Shown piece by piece: positions 21,945-33,199 of a DNA stretch of 64,000 nucleotides (position 1 is its first letter; each line of letters opens with the position of its first letter). This DNA comes from Anadara kagoshimensis (taxonomy: Eukaryota; Mollusca; Bivalvia; Arcoida; Arcidae): contig CM037863.1 in assembly GCA_021292105.1 (NCBI GenBank), forward strand, positions 4,468,056-4,532,055, given 5' to 3'. The translations under genes were made by a program, and so were the position numbers. The notes under the pieces were generated by a model. That model saw only the letters and a program-made list of their open reading frames with translations. It did not search any database and was not told where the DNA came from.

Positions 21945-23508
21945 TGTCCATTATATACATAAAGGTGGCAATATTGCCAGAAAGTATCGACGTACCGCTT
22001 GCTAGTTCATTATATACATAAAGGTGGCAATATTGCCAGAAAGTATCGATTTATATTATATACATAACGGTGGCAATATTGTCAGAAAGTATCGACATAT
22101 CACTTGCTAGTTCATTATATACATAAAGGTGGCAATGTTGCCAGAAAGTATCGACATAACGCTTGCTAGTTCATTATATACATAAAGGTGGCAATATTGC
22201 CAGAAAGTATCGACATACCGCTTGCTAGTTCATTATATACATAAAGGTGGCAATATTGCCAGAAAGTATCGACATACCGCTTGCTAGTTCATTATATACA
22301 TCATGTACATAACGGTGGCAATATTGCCAGAAAGTATCGACATACCGCTTGCTAGTTCATTATATACATCATGTACTTAACGGTGGCAATATTGCCAGAA
22401 AGTATCGACATACCGCTTGCTAGTTCATTATATACATAAAGGTGGCAATATTGCCAGAAAGTATCGACATACCGCTTGCTAGTTCATTATATACATAACG
22501 GTGGCAATATTGCCAGAAAGTATCGACATACCGCTTGCTAGTTCATTATATACATAACGGTGGCAATATTGCCAGAAAGTATCGATATATCGCTTGCTAG
22601 TTCATTATATACATAAAGGTGGCAATATTGCCAGAAAGTTTCGACATACCGCTTGCTAGTTCATTTTATACATAAAGGTGGCAATATTGCCAGAAAGTAT
22701 CGACATACCGCTTGCTAGTTCATTATATACATAACGGTGGCAATATTGCCAGAAAGTATCGATATACCGCTTGCTAGTTCATTATATACATAAAGGTGGC
22801 AATATTGCCAGAAAGTATCGACATACCGCTTGCTAGTTCATTATATACATAAAGGTGGCAATATTGCCAGAAAGTATGGACATACCGCTTGCTAGTTCAT
22901 TATATACATTATGTACGTAACGGTGGCAATATTGCCAGAAAGTATCGACATACCGCTTGCTAGTTCATTATATACATAAAGGTGGCAATATTGCCAGAAA
23001 GTATGGACATACCGCTTGCTAGTTCATTATATACATTATGTACGTAACGGTGGCAATATTGCCAGAAAGTATCGACATACCGCTTGCTAGTTCATTATAT
23101 ACATAAAGGTGGCAATATTGCTAGAAAGTATTGACATACCGCTTTCTAGTTCATTATATACATAAAGGTGGCAATATTGCCAGAAAGTATCGACATACCC
23201 TTGCTAGTTCATTATACATAAAGGTGGCAATATGCCAGAAAGTATCGACATACCGCTTGCTAGTTGATTATATACATAAAGGTGGCAATATTGCCAGAAA
23301 GTATCGACATACCGCTTGCTAGTTCATTATTTACATAACGGTGGCAATATTGCCAGAAAGTATCGACATACCGCTTGCTAGTTCATTATATACATAACGG
23401 TGGCAATATTGCCAGAAAGTATTGATATATCGCTTGCTAGTTCATTATACATAAAGGTGGCAATATTGCCAAAAAGTATCGACATACCGCTTGCTAGTTC
23501 ATTAGGTT
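21945..23508. repeat. About 59-bp satellite array, about 25 copies
   Basis: The unit contains TATACATAAAGGTGGCAATA, then TTGCCAGAAAGTATCGACAT and ACCGCTTGCTAGTTCATTA. Several units carry a 10-14-base insertion (CATCATGTACATAACGG or CATTATGTACGTAACGG). Every unit has GGCAATATTGCC, a perfect 12-base palindrome. Pairs of units at 22860-23050 repeat as a block, indicating recent local duplication. Confidence 0.95.
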
Positions 23509-24027
23509 AATGTAGAGTTTGATTTATACTCTTACAAGTTCGAAAGTCATTTGTTGTCAACATCGGCAAACATTGTTCGATTTCATTTGTTGTTGTTGTT
23601 GTTGTTGTTGCATACGTCGTTTCGCGAATGTAAATCATTATTCCAGTAACATGTTTCGATCAAAGCGCTGACAGGATGCAGATAACCGTCAAGGAAAAAT
23701 ATACTGACACAGGATCACGCGCAGACGTGCATTGTATGTGACATAAATGATATATGACAGTACAGATTGATACATAGCTTTTATCCAATGAAATGGCTAG
23801 ATTTACTTAAAGTGTTATAAGTTTCTATGTACAACGTTATTAATTTTGCCGAATCGTAAAAGAAAAGTGAAACAATATTCACTGAATTAGAAAAATCATT
23901 TCGCCCACTCTTAACTCGATACGTCATCAATAATGCTGTGTTTTCCTGTTTTAATGTGCGTTATTTCTCAGAAGGATAACCTGTACATCCTAGCCTCATT
24001 GTCTTATTGTGTATATGACCTTATTAA

Positions 24028-24323
24028 TGAGTTGAGTTGTATTCTTGAGTCCTAGTCAAGAAATTTCACTTATATCGAGACGTCGAAAGCTATTGGCGAA
24101 GGTGCAGAAATTTTTTCCTGTGCATGGCGCTGATGTACTAGTATTATACATCAGGTTCTTTATCGCACAATGTTTACTGTGACACAGGAAATCGTTTATT
24201 TGAAGTTCCTATACGAAATAACAGTGACTTTCATTTCGTAATGCCGAGTGCTTGGCGAAAAAAAAGCCACTACTCGCTTTCAACTCTTGGGTCAGACCCG
24301 GGCGGAGTTCGAACCTACGAGAA
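24028..24323 (-). mobile_element. tRNA-derived SINE, family 1, head-truncated copy
   Basis: GAGTTGAGTTG tail, AGTCCTAGTCAAGAAATTTC and ATATCGAGACGTCGAAAG body, and the B-box in complement (GGAGTTCGAACCTACG) are present. The A-box end is missing, where the sequence runs into the right end of the foldback-type element. Confidence 0.7.
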
Positions 24324-24717
24324 AAGTGTATAAATTTAGTTGCTTACCCTTCCGGAGCAGCCGGCCTCACTTACCTGGTTAAAATTCATCTAATTTGTCA
24401 TTTTCAAAGTTTTTTTTACTCTTTTTTCTGGATTTTAATTCGGACATGATAGTATGTTTCTTTTTTATTTATTAAAGTATTGTGAGGCCAATAATTATGC
24501 CGCCAATAAAAGTCATTAGTCCACTATATTGTGTTAAGAAGTTTTAATCCAATCCGATTACATGTAATTTTCCATTTTTACAAGCAAATTAAAAATTATA
24601 TATTGATACATGTATTAATATCAACCAAAATATTTTAAGATAAATTATGCCAGATTTTCAAATAGGTACCATGGTTACTGTATATCTAACAGAATGAATA
24701 ATACAAACTTGTATGAA

Positions 24718-24720
<3 letters not shown>

Positions 24721-24789
<69 letters not shown>

Positions 24790-24790
24790 A
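24721..24790. repeat. (CT)n then (CA)n compound microsatellite
   Basis: A CT run with two interruptions is followed directly by a CA run, about 70 bases in total. Confidence 0.95.
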
Positions 24791-24964
24791 TACATGTAGG
24801 AGCTGCCAACTGAGGTCACTGGACATAATACCTCCAAATGGAGACCCCCATTTCCTGTGGTAGTATCGGAATGCAATTTTAAAAATGAGCAAAGCAGAAG
24901 ATTTGAAATCTCAAAATAACATTGTTAAAGTCATAAAATAAATTTAGACCTATGGGACACAGCA

Positions 24965-25345
24965 CCTTCAAATGAGTACATACACAAGTCCAACTGAAGA
25001 CATTTTTACACTTATTCAAGTGAGACCATAAGATACACAATCCAAGTGAGAACATACACAAGTCCAACTGAAGACATTTTTACACTTATTCAAGTGAGAC
25101 CACGAGATACACAATTCAAGTGAGTACATACACAAATCCAACTGAAGACATTTTACACTTATTCAAGTGAGACCATAAGATACACAATCCAAGTGAGAAC
25201 ATACACAAGTCCAACTGAAGACATTTTTACACTTATTCAAGTGAGACCACGAGATACACAATTCAAGTGAGTACATACACAAGTCCAACTGAAGACATTT
25301 TTACACTTATTCAAGTGAGACCATGAAATACACTATCCAAACAAA
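24965..25345. repeat. 74-bp tandem array, about 5 copies
   Basis: GTCCAACTGAAGACATTTTT recurs near 24988, 25062, 25136, 25209 and 25283, giving 73-74-base steps. Within each unit, CAAGTGAGACC and CAAGTGAGTAC or CAAGTGAGAAC show an older internal half-repeat. Confidence 0.9.
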
Positions 25346-26150
25346 TCTGTCTTTGGTTTATGTTTGTCCTCTAGAATAAAAAAAATGTTGGAAAAACTCA
25401 GGTTTCTGGGTAAATCTACTCAGTTTCATATGATGTGTTAGTTAATTGGTGTGTGTTTTGTACCAGAGCGAACAGATGATTTTATATTGCTGGCTCACTG
25501 ATATACAATGCTGAAGATTAACACTTAATCTCTCTCTCTGCATTCTATACTTTTCGAGTCAACTAGTCATCAAAGTTTTCCAGTGCAACTCAATACTACC
25601 AGTCATTTCTTCTGGTTCAATCTCAGTATCAAAGCGGAGCATCCCCTCGCTCTGCACATATCGCAAGTGACATAATTTATTACATAGCTCTTCATAAGAT
25701 CTATCCTCTCCTTATGAACCAATAAGTTTACAAAGATAGATGCAAATTTGACCAATGATTTGACCTTCAATTGGTCATCCTCCCTCTATTAAGATCAATA
25801 TACAAAGTGTAATAGGGATTAGATGTATGACTGGACCTTTCACTTTTACTTGCCAAAATATGTTTTGGCATATTTGACAAATAATAATTTCCTAGTGTTT
25901 TCATATATTCAAATGCAATTTGTAGGCTAAACTTTGAAACTTTTTAGCAAATAGAGATATAACATCATCGTTATAATAAACGAGTTGTTTTAAATAAGGA
26001 AAAATAGACCTTAAACATTTAGAAAAACAAGGTTGAAATAGATTTGATACACATGGCATGTTTTACACACGAATCTTTGTACAATTTTAACCTTCTAATT
26101 TTTCTCCCTTTAAACAATGGCAAAATTCTTAATGCATATCTAACTCACAA
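25346..26150. other. Intergenic stretch with no recognised gene
   Basis: AT-rich sequence with no domain-bearing open frame on either strand. It ends at the simple-repeat tail of the adjacent retrotransposon. Confidence 0.5.
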
Positions 26151-26341
26151 CAACATCATCATCATCATCATCATCATCATTTATTTAATTCCACTACAAT
26201 AGTGATTCTATGATAATTCAAAACATATATTACATAATAAAACTAACTAAGCAAGCAATATTAACGTACATAACATATATACATAATATTTTACATAGTA
26301 AGTAATTATAAGTTTAAATGTGCCATGGTCTCCGGTCTATG

Positions 26342-26842
26342 CTAGGATAAAGCGAGACCGATGATCTGTAACATAGTCTTACGTAGCGCAAAGAACCCAA
26401 AAGTAAGTTCATTTGTTACTTTAACATGTAAACCACTGCCAAGCAGAACCTGTATAAGAATTTCCGGTTCGTAAGACATGAGTATATCGTAAAGATCACC
26501 ATTATTGGCATTAACATAATTGATTGAAGTCCAGAACATATGTCGTAAGGATACTAGTTCGGGTGTAGAACAAAATAGAACAATATGTGTGAGACAGTCC
26601 CTGAACTCGGTGTTACACAGCAAACATATTTTCCTGGTAGTTAGAGGAGGTAGTGTCCATAATGCCATAATGTAGTTTGCTAATGATAGTTGGGAACTAT
26701 TAGCTGCCAACGACCATAAACGTCCATAGTGAGCACCGTTGTGTAGGTATTTAAATCTGATGAAGTCCGGGTCGTTATCCATTCTGTTTATCGGAGCGAC
26801 AATTCGTGATCTCTGATTGAAGAGTTTACCAGCTTTTTCCAA
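26342..26842 (-). pseudogene. C-terminal Cys/His region of the non-LTR polyprotein
   Basis: An open frame of 166 codons contains CLLCNTEFRDCLTHIVLFC, a C-x2-C with downstream H and C, as commonly found at the C terminus of APE-type non-LTR polyproteins. Its N-terminal part (KYLHNGAHYG, LWSLAANSSQ) has no assigned function. It is separated from the reverse transcriptase by about 550 frameshifted bases. Confidence 0.7.
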
Positions 26843-27395
26843 TGTGTATGTGAAGGGAAGCTTCCTGATGTAATATATTTATACAAGTGTGAAACTAGGC
26901 TGTATTTATTTAATATTCACATATATCGGGGATAAATCCTAGTGAGTGGATGTTGAGCCAATTACAAATTCGTAAGTCTGGTTATAATATCTTCTTTGTA
27001 GTAATGAACAGTCCATATTACACAACTTCCCAAAGAACAGTAATTTTCGTTTGGAAATCTCAACAGTAATTGGAAATAGATTGCACAAACTTTCTGCCAT
27101 ATCAGATCTAGTATACTGTGGGTAGCTTCTGTATGTGTTTAACTACAAAATGCTGAAACTTATTTAATGTGTCATATCAGAGTTTTGAGGTTAGTCCACA
27201 CTTCACACCCATACAGAGTAGTAGGAATAACAATTTTTCTATATAGTCCAACTGTTTTAATAGGATTTAATTCTGACGAGCCTATTCCATTGATAGCAAA
27301 GTAAGCATTTCGTCCTTTGCGACACATCTCAGTAGTACGGTTAATACTTTTAAGTTGCGAGTTAAGTAGAATTCCCAGGTGTGTGCACTCGGTAG

Positions 27396-28575
27396 CTAAC
27401 TCAACATGTTAGGTCCCAAATAAAACATAAAGTTATCGTCAGAGTTTGCTTTGCTTTTGCTGAATACCATTATCTGCGATTTTTTAGCGTTAATATTAAA
27501 ATCTCCAAAAACAGAATACTTGTAAGCCATATCTAGCATAGACTGGAGACCAAGCGGCGTCATACTGATACAGACTAGATCGTCTGCTAGGGTAGGGTTA
27601 CCCGCCTTTAAAACATTTACACATGCTGCGTGGGGATTTGACTCTAATATACATAACAGTTCATTAATAAATACAGAGTATAAAAATGTAGACAAAACAC
27701 CCCCTTGTCTAATACCTTGGTCAACAGCAAACCATGTTGAACGTGTTGAGTTTATAACAACAGAGCCAGATGTATTGTGGTGACAATCATAGATAATAGA
27801 CCACATCTTACCTATTACACCTAAATGGTATAGTTTATATAGCATGCCTTTGCGCCATACTGTGTCAAAGGCTTTCTGACTATCTAAGAAAGCAGTAAAT
27901 ACTCTGCTACCTCTTTCAATAGCATGGTATATCGTTTCATTCAAATTAAAAGAGGCAGTTACACAGCTTAAGTGCTTCTGAAATCCCTGCTGTTGACAGT
28001 TTGGGAAGGGCTGTTTTATGACTGAATTGTTAATAAGTCTATCATACAATACTCTTTCAAAGAGTTTAAAGATGGTTACCAATAAAGAGATTGGTCTGTA
28101 ATTGTCCGGATTAGATTTATCTTTTCCATTGCCTTTGTGTATCGGTATGACCAATCCCTGTTTCCAAGTTTCTGGAATTCTACCAACTTTAACTATGCCA
28201 TTAAACAACAAAGTTATATTGTTACACAATTGTTCACCGCCATAGATGAGATGCTCATTCTGTACATTATCGCAACCAGGAGCTTTCCGTAGTTTAAGCT
28301 GTTTAATACAGTTTGATATCTCCGCTGTTGTAAAATCGCCTCCTGGTATAGGACACTGATCATTTGTACATTCTGAGAAGATGGCGTCAACATCATTACA
28401 GATATTGTCGTGGAAGTCACTATCAAACTCCGGGTTATGTTTTGGTGTGTATATATTTCGATAGTATTCACCAAATGCCTCTACTATATCCTCGGGTGTT
28501 GAATGCACTTTATCATCAACTACGATAGCTGAAAAGTTACTCTTCTGTTTTGGTTTTTGGCGTTTATGAGTTGCC
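27396..28575 (-). pseudogene. Reverse transcriptase domain of the non-LTR retrotransposon
   Basis: The frame is open for 370 codons from 28508 and its sense extends upstream to a frameshift around 28550. Ordered motifs: KAPGCDNV, NYRPISLL, FLDSQKAFDTVW (motif A aspartate), GIRQGGVLS (motif B) and LADDLV (motif C, with leucine where Y/F is usual before ADD). The catalytic aspartates are retained. It ends at a stop near 27396; thumb sequence continues in other frames to about 27150, where a YGCEVW-like segment can be read in complement. Confidence 0.9.
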
Positions 28576-28629
28576 AGAACAGTCTTATATCACACTCCGC
28601 AGCTCGGTCTATATCACTGTAAACATCGT

Positions 28630-29765
28630 TTAGAAACTTTTCACACGATGACTTTTATATTCTGCGGAATTCATCTTTTGCTTGCTTATACGCATTATAA
28701 CTATTGTATTCTGATCCACGTGGTCGTCCTTCCAGTATCCATTCACGTCGCAATTCTCTTTCCTTTTATGCGCTTCTTTCACCGAATTATTCCAGTATGG
28801 TTTCGTATGGGCCTTGTATTTTGATTTTGGAATTACCCTATCAGATACCGTTAATATAACATTTACTAGAGAATTGTAAAATTGATTAATATTGTCAATA
28901 TCGGTAAACTTTGGAGTTTCTAATTCGTGGAATGCATCATCCATTTCTTTAGCATAAGTTTCGAGTATAACTCTATCTGCTTTATGCCATTTTGGCCATT
29001 CGTTAGACGTGTTCAGCTTTTGAATTTTTACACTGTATTTTAGCGATGCTACAATAGGTAAGTGATCGGACGTGTTCCCTATACTGCCCTCAGCAAGGAT
29101 TTCACAAGCACTAAAGCTGTTACACAATATTTCATCAGCAAGAATATAGTCTAACATAGAATTACATGTAACATAACTATAACTACTACCTTTACAATGG
29201 TTTACCAATATACAGGGGTTTAAACAACAACTATTTACAAATTTGTTAAACTCCATAGACTTGTAATAATTACAACTAGACATATCTACGGACCTACAAC
29301 TGGCGTTGAAGTCCCCGGCAATTATTACATGCCCATACTGACTGTAATAATTATATAGATCACCTAATATGTTTAACTCGTTCTTATAGTGTTCTATATA
29401 ACCATCAGCGGGGAGATATACACCAAATATATATAGGGGAGTATTGATATGGTCTTTGTACTCAATACCTACAATGCGTTCTGACATTGTATCATCTATG
29501 TGTGTTATATATGGGGATATGGAGTTCTTATATAATACAGCTATACCTGCTTTACACATCTAGTTCTCTCATCTAAATTACAACTAGCTTTACCAACACT
29601 GGAATAGTTACTGTCTATAGAGTTCAGAAAATGTAAAGTACTTTGTTTAAGTTTGTGTTCACTTATTACTGCAATATCACAATTAGTCAAATCTAATAAT
29701 TCTGACAAGCATATTGCAGAAGACATAACACCTCTAACATTCCATGTAAATATATTTACAAACAT
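28630..29765 (-). pseudogene. Endonuclease domain of the non-LTR retrotransposon (frameshifted)
   Basis: The N-terminal frame begins near 29765 (MFVNIFTWNVRG) and shows the TWNVRG and EHKL motifs of exonuclease/endonuclease/phosphatase-fold nucleases. A frameshift near 29550 passes to a second frame with AGDFNA (catalytic Asp/Asn), a DYIL segment and SDHLPI (catalytic SDH). In the live family this enzyme nicks target DNA to prime reverse transcription. The frame is lost again near 28630, before the reverse transcriptase. Confidence 0.85.
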
Positions 29766-29799
29766 TATGCTGAAAGTTAGGAAGAATTTGATTTTATGA

Positions 29800-30055
29800 T
29801 AACTGCGTTTATTCAACTGATAATCAAACAACTTCTAAGTTTATTCAACTGATAATCAAACAACTTCTAAGTTTATTCAGCTGATAATCAAACAACTTCT
29901 AGTTTATTCAGATAATCAAACAATTCTAAGTTTATTCAACTGATAATCAAACAATTCTAAGTTTATTCAACTGATAATCAAAATTTCTCAGTTTATTCAA
30001 CTGATAATCAAACAATTTCTCAGTTTATTCAACTGATAATCAAACAACTTAAAAA
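29800..30055 (-). repeat. About 33-35-bp tandem repeats at the 5' end of the retrotransposon
   Basis: TTTATTCAACTGATAATCAA recurs about 7 times, with spacers such as ACAACTTCTAAG and ACAATTTCTCAG. The array begins within 40 bases of the putative polyprotein start, so it occupies the position of a 5' untranslated or promoter region. Confidence 0.85.
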
Positions 30056-30059
30056 GCAT

Positions 30060-32750
30060 TGTTAGACAAGTGGTTTCTGATACAATTCCATATATTATGA
30101 TGTAAGGCCATTCAAAGTGTTTTTCTATGTTAAGTATCTGCAGAAGGAAGGTTCTGACATCCTGAATACAAAAGCACACATTCATTATCAAATACTTCTG
30201 ATAATTATGATGTTCACATGAATAACTTACTCCAGCTTTAGATAGTAATACTGAATGCAAATAATGAACCTAATTAATACAAAAGTCATTTATGGAAACA
30301 AATTTTTATAAGTTCTCATGTGATAACTGTAAATTCTGACTACAATACTTTTTGTTTTGATTGTGTGCTTTTACTCCATAGCTAGGAAGGTTTTTGAAAA
30401 TAAGTAGTTGAATGTGAAACATATAAAAACTTGAAATTGCCTAATAAATTGAATGGCTATTGTCTTTCCTACTGCTTTTTTATGACACGGCATGAGAAAC
30501 TTGATGAACTAATTTATCCCATATAAACACTGTTGATTCAAATGTCATATATCATATATATTTAATATCCTGGAAAAAGAAGCTTTCTGTCAAAACATAC
30601 TTGGTTCCCATGTTTTTCAACAGTTCTGCAGATACAAGGTTCCTTACATTTGTTTCTCATTCTGATCCCAGTTTAAATACATTTCTGAATTTAATATTGA
30701 CAATATTCTGCTTTTTATCATCTTTCACCTATGTTACAGTCAGAAGTAAACATAGGACTGCCGTGCTGTTGTACAGCGTAGTTGGGAAAATGGTGTTGTG
30801 GCAAGACAGAATATAACCGAAAATTCGGGGGGTTGGGTCGATCTATGCATAGTCATAGTCCGACGGATGTTTTTTGGAAAAAGAAACAATGTACCAAACC
30901 ATGTATTGCTAAATTAAATGGTAGAAAATAATAATTTCATAAATATATGAAAAAGACAATCAGTAATTAAAATTTATAATAAAGTCGTACCGATCGTTTT
31001 GTCATTTCGGATAGAGAGAAAGAGGGGGTACATTCTAGCGGTTGTATGTAACTGGATCATTTGCTGTGAAATCTTGGTTTTAATAAACTGCTGTTTATCA
31101 CTCACAATATTCCCGTTTCATGTTAATGGTATTTAAAATCCACATGTGGTCATTTGCATACAACACTGTACAAATCATCTCCCTTTCACGAAAGTGAAAT
31201 CTAATCGATAAACAGTTTTAAAATATGACACAATTGCCTCAACATCAAAATACGTTATCATACCCTTCATAATAAATTTAAACCACCGTAGATTTCATGA
31301 AGAATTAGTTAAATCAACCCGCCATTGGTGTTTATTTCATAAAAAGTCATGATTTTACATCGTAGGACGCAAACTTCTCGGACTACTTTTTATTGTAAAC
31401 ACGAGATCAGTTCGCCAAATTGCAGAAATTATTGGATGCATCTCATCGCAATATTTTACTAGATTCCGAAATGTATCCCGAAAATTTATTCCAAATGTGC
31501 ATATGTAACCAAATGCATTACCCGTCTCAGAATACATATCTCCGATAAAACAGATATATTTCTTTCACGCTCATTTACCAGGCGCACTATTTCTGTGTGT
31601 ACTCATATCTTATAATTTCATAGCAAAGAAGCCCGATATCTTGAAAGAAAGCGATAGCAAAGTATGCGTTCACTATCGTGAAACGCTGTACAAATATAAA
31701 TGCCTTTAAAACTAGAACACTGACAAAGTCATAAAGGGCCCCACAACAGGGTTACCTGGTTGAGGATCTCAAGTTTTACATTGCTATAGCATTCAATGCT
31801 ATTGGGTCAAAAGTCAAGGACATTACAACTATAGAAATGTTTAGTTTTAGTTTTCTCTGTCAAGGTAAGGGTAGGTTCATGAAATTCATGGTACATTGGG
31901 GATCACTGATTAGTTTTATAATTAATTTCCTTATAATGGCCATGAAACTGATGTGAAAAATACTTCTAAATTTAGTAACAGTGACATTGACCAACTGACC
32001 TGGAATGCAACAACAGTGTACAGATGAAGGTATCTACAACCCACTTGTGAATTTTCAGGACTCTATGCTGAGAAAAAATATTCCTATTTATAATAAATGA
32101 TCTTAAACCTTGACCTACTGGAATGCAATAACAGCATTAGCATAAATCTACTTGTGTAGTTCATGACTTTAACCCCAACAGTAGGAGAGAAAATATTTCT
32201 ATTTATAGTTAGTGACCCTGACCTTTGACCTAGCATGTGATACATCCTCAAGTTGTTATATATATAATCTCTTAAGTTTCACAAAGATGTATTACATACT
32301 TTGGAGATATAGAGTGGACACAATCTCATATTCCTTTATATTGCATTTATTGCTTCACATATTTATTCTGCAATTGCTTTAAATTCATGCTGATTGCTTC
32401 ACAAAACAATTCTATAAAAGACCCACATGGGCCTGCATCACCTGGCCATTAGTTTATGTGCAAATTTCAGGTTCATAGAGACAATGTTACATGACTAACT
32501 GTCTAAGCTCTATATAGCTGAATATTGACCCATATCAATAAAAAAGAATTATTGTGGCTATACATAGTAAAAGCATTTATTTTAAACAAGGTCTGAACTA
32601 CTGGCCAGGTGAATTAAAATAACTAATTAAACAACACAAATTCAGATCTTGTAAAACAATTTTCCAATTCCAAATATTACATATATCTCAACTTTTTATA
32701 TATTTTCCAATTACCAGTCTTGAAGTCAAAATCTAAGATAATTTTTTTTT
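30060..32750. other. Mostly unique AT-rich DNA downstream of the SET gene
   Basis: No coding exon was recognised. 31820-32290 resembles a worn dispersed repeat in which GTGACCCTGACCTTTGACCT-like phrases recur (a second, independent example is 41100-41350). Such phrases are common in mollusc interspersed repeats, so an old transposon remnant is likely, but this was not tested. Confidence 0.4.
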
Positions 32751-32751
32751 T

Positions 32752-32950
32752 TCAAATGTAGTGTTTAACATGTTCCCATTTACAAATTTTTAACACTGTC
32801 TCCTTTGAAATTGCTGCTAAGCATTCAGTTTTTCCTGGCAATGACTTCAACTTAATATGCTTTCCCAATGTTCTCTCAACAGCCATTTTTTCTTCCACAG
32901 TCCATGCTCTTTTTATCGCCATACATGTAGCTCTGATTTCCTTTCTTTGA
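32752..32950 (-). CDS. Terminal exon: conserved W/EEK/LG/PGK/W module
   Basis: The acceptor is TATTTTGCAG|TCAAAG and the stop TGA at 32754-32752. It reads QRKEIRATCMAIKRAWTV, then EEKMAVERTLGKHIKLKS, then LPGKTECLAAISKETVL and KICKWEHVKHYI. The spaced pattern KR-x-W-T-x-E-E-K-x-A-V, LG, PGK-x-x-C and W-x-x-VK-x-Y is one I recognise from uncharacterised animal proteins; no function is established to my knowledge. Linking it to the upstream SET exons rests on strand, position and the terminal stop; transcript data would be needed. Confidence 0.6.
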
Positions 32951-33107
32951 CTGCAAAATATGAAAAAAGTGAAATATGTTTATACAAATCAAGTTTCAAG
33001 TATTAATGAGGCTCAGACCCAAGAATGTTTTTTTGGAAAATGACATCTTTAAGAACAGAATTCCTGAAATATTTACTTGCATGGTACTAAGAAGAAAATG
33101 CAAAAAT

Positions 33108-33108
<1 letters not shown>

Positions 33109-33143
<35 letters not shown>
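33109..33143. repeat. Poly-A run
   Basis: About 35 adenines lie in the intron-side flank of the terminal SET-gene exon. No retrogene or SINE body was recognised upstream of it. Confidence 0.9.
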
Positions 33144-33146
<3 letters not shown>

Positions 33147-33199
33147 ATGGAGTCATCAATTTTATTCTTAAATTTTCAAACTTAAATCGCAATAGATTA

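Larger units (their letters stand above)
21180..24465. mobile_element. Foldback-type element, copy 2, enclosing a 59-bp array
   Basis: The left end (21180-21400) reads TACTAATCCATGTTCGAATC, AAAACTTTGGAACTGAC and ATGGAATGATTGGACG, matching 12150-12380. The right end (24355-24465) is the inverted form: CTTCCGGAGCAGCCGGCCTC, then TTCGGACATGATAGTATG. Inside lie the 59-bp array and a truncated SINE. The arrangement repeats copy 1 (inverted ends around a different tandem array). A 106-codon frame at 21192-21512 follows the left end and has no recognisable domain. Confidence 0.45.
26155..30055 (-). mobile_element. APE-type non-LTR retrotransposon, decayed, nearly full length
   Basis: In minus-strand order: a tandem-repeat 5' region (30055-29800), an apurinic-like endonuclease, a reverse transcriptase, a C-terminal cysteine/histidine motif, an untranslated tail and a 3' ATG/GAT trinucleotide run (26155-26185 on the plus strand). 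No long terminal repeats are present. The layout and simple-repeat 3' tail fit the CR1/L2/Jockey-like radiation, but the clade cannot be fixed by eye. Several frameshifts break the frame, so it is not autonomous. A related, more truncated copy is at 54275-56190. Confidence 0.88.
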
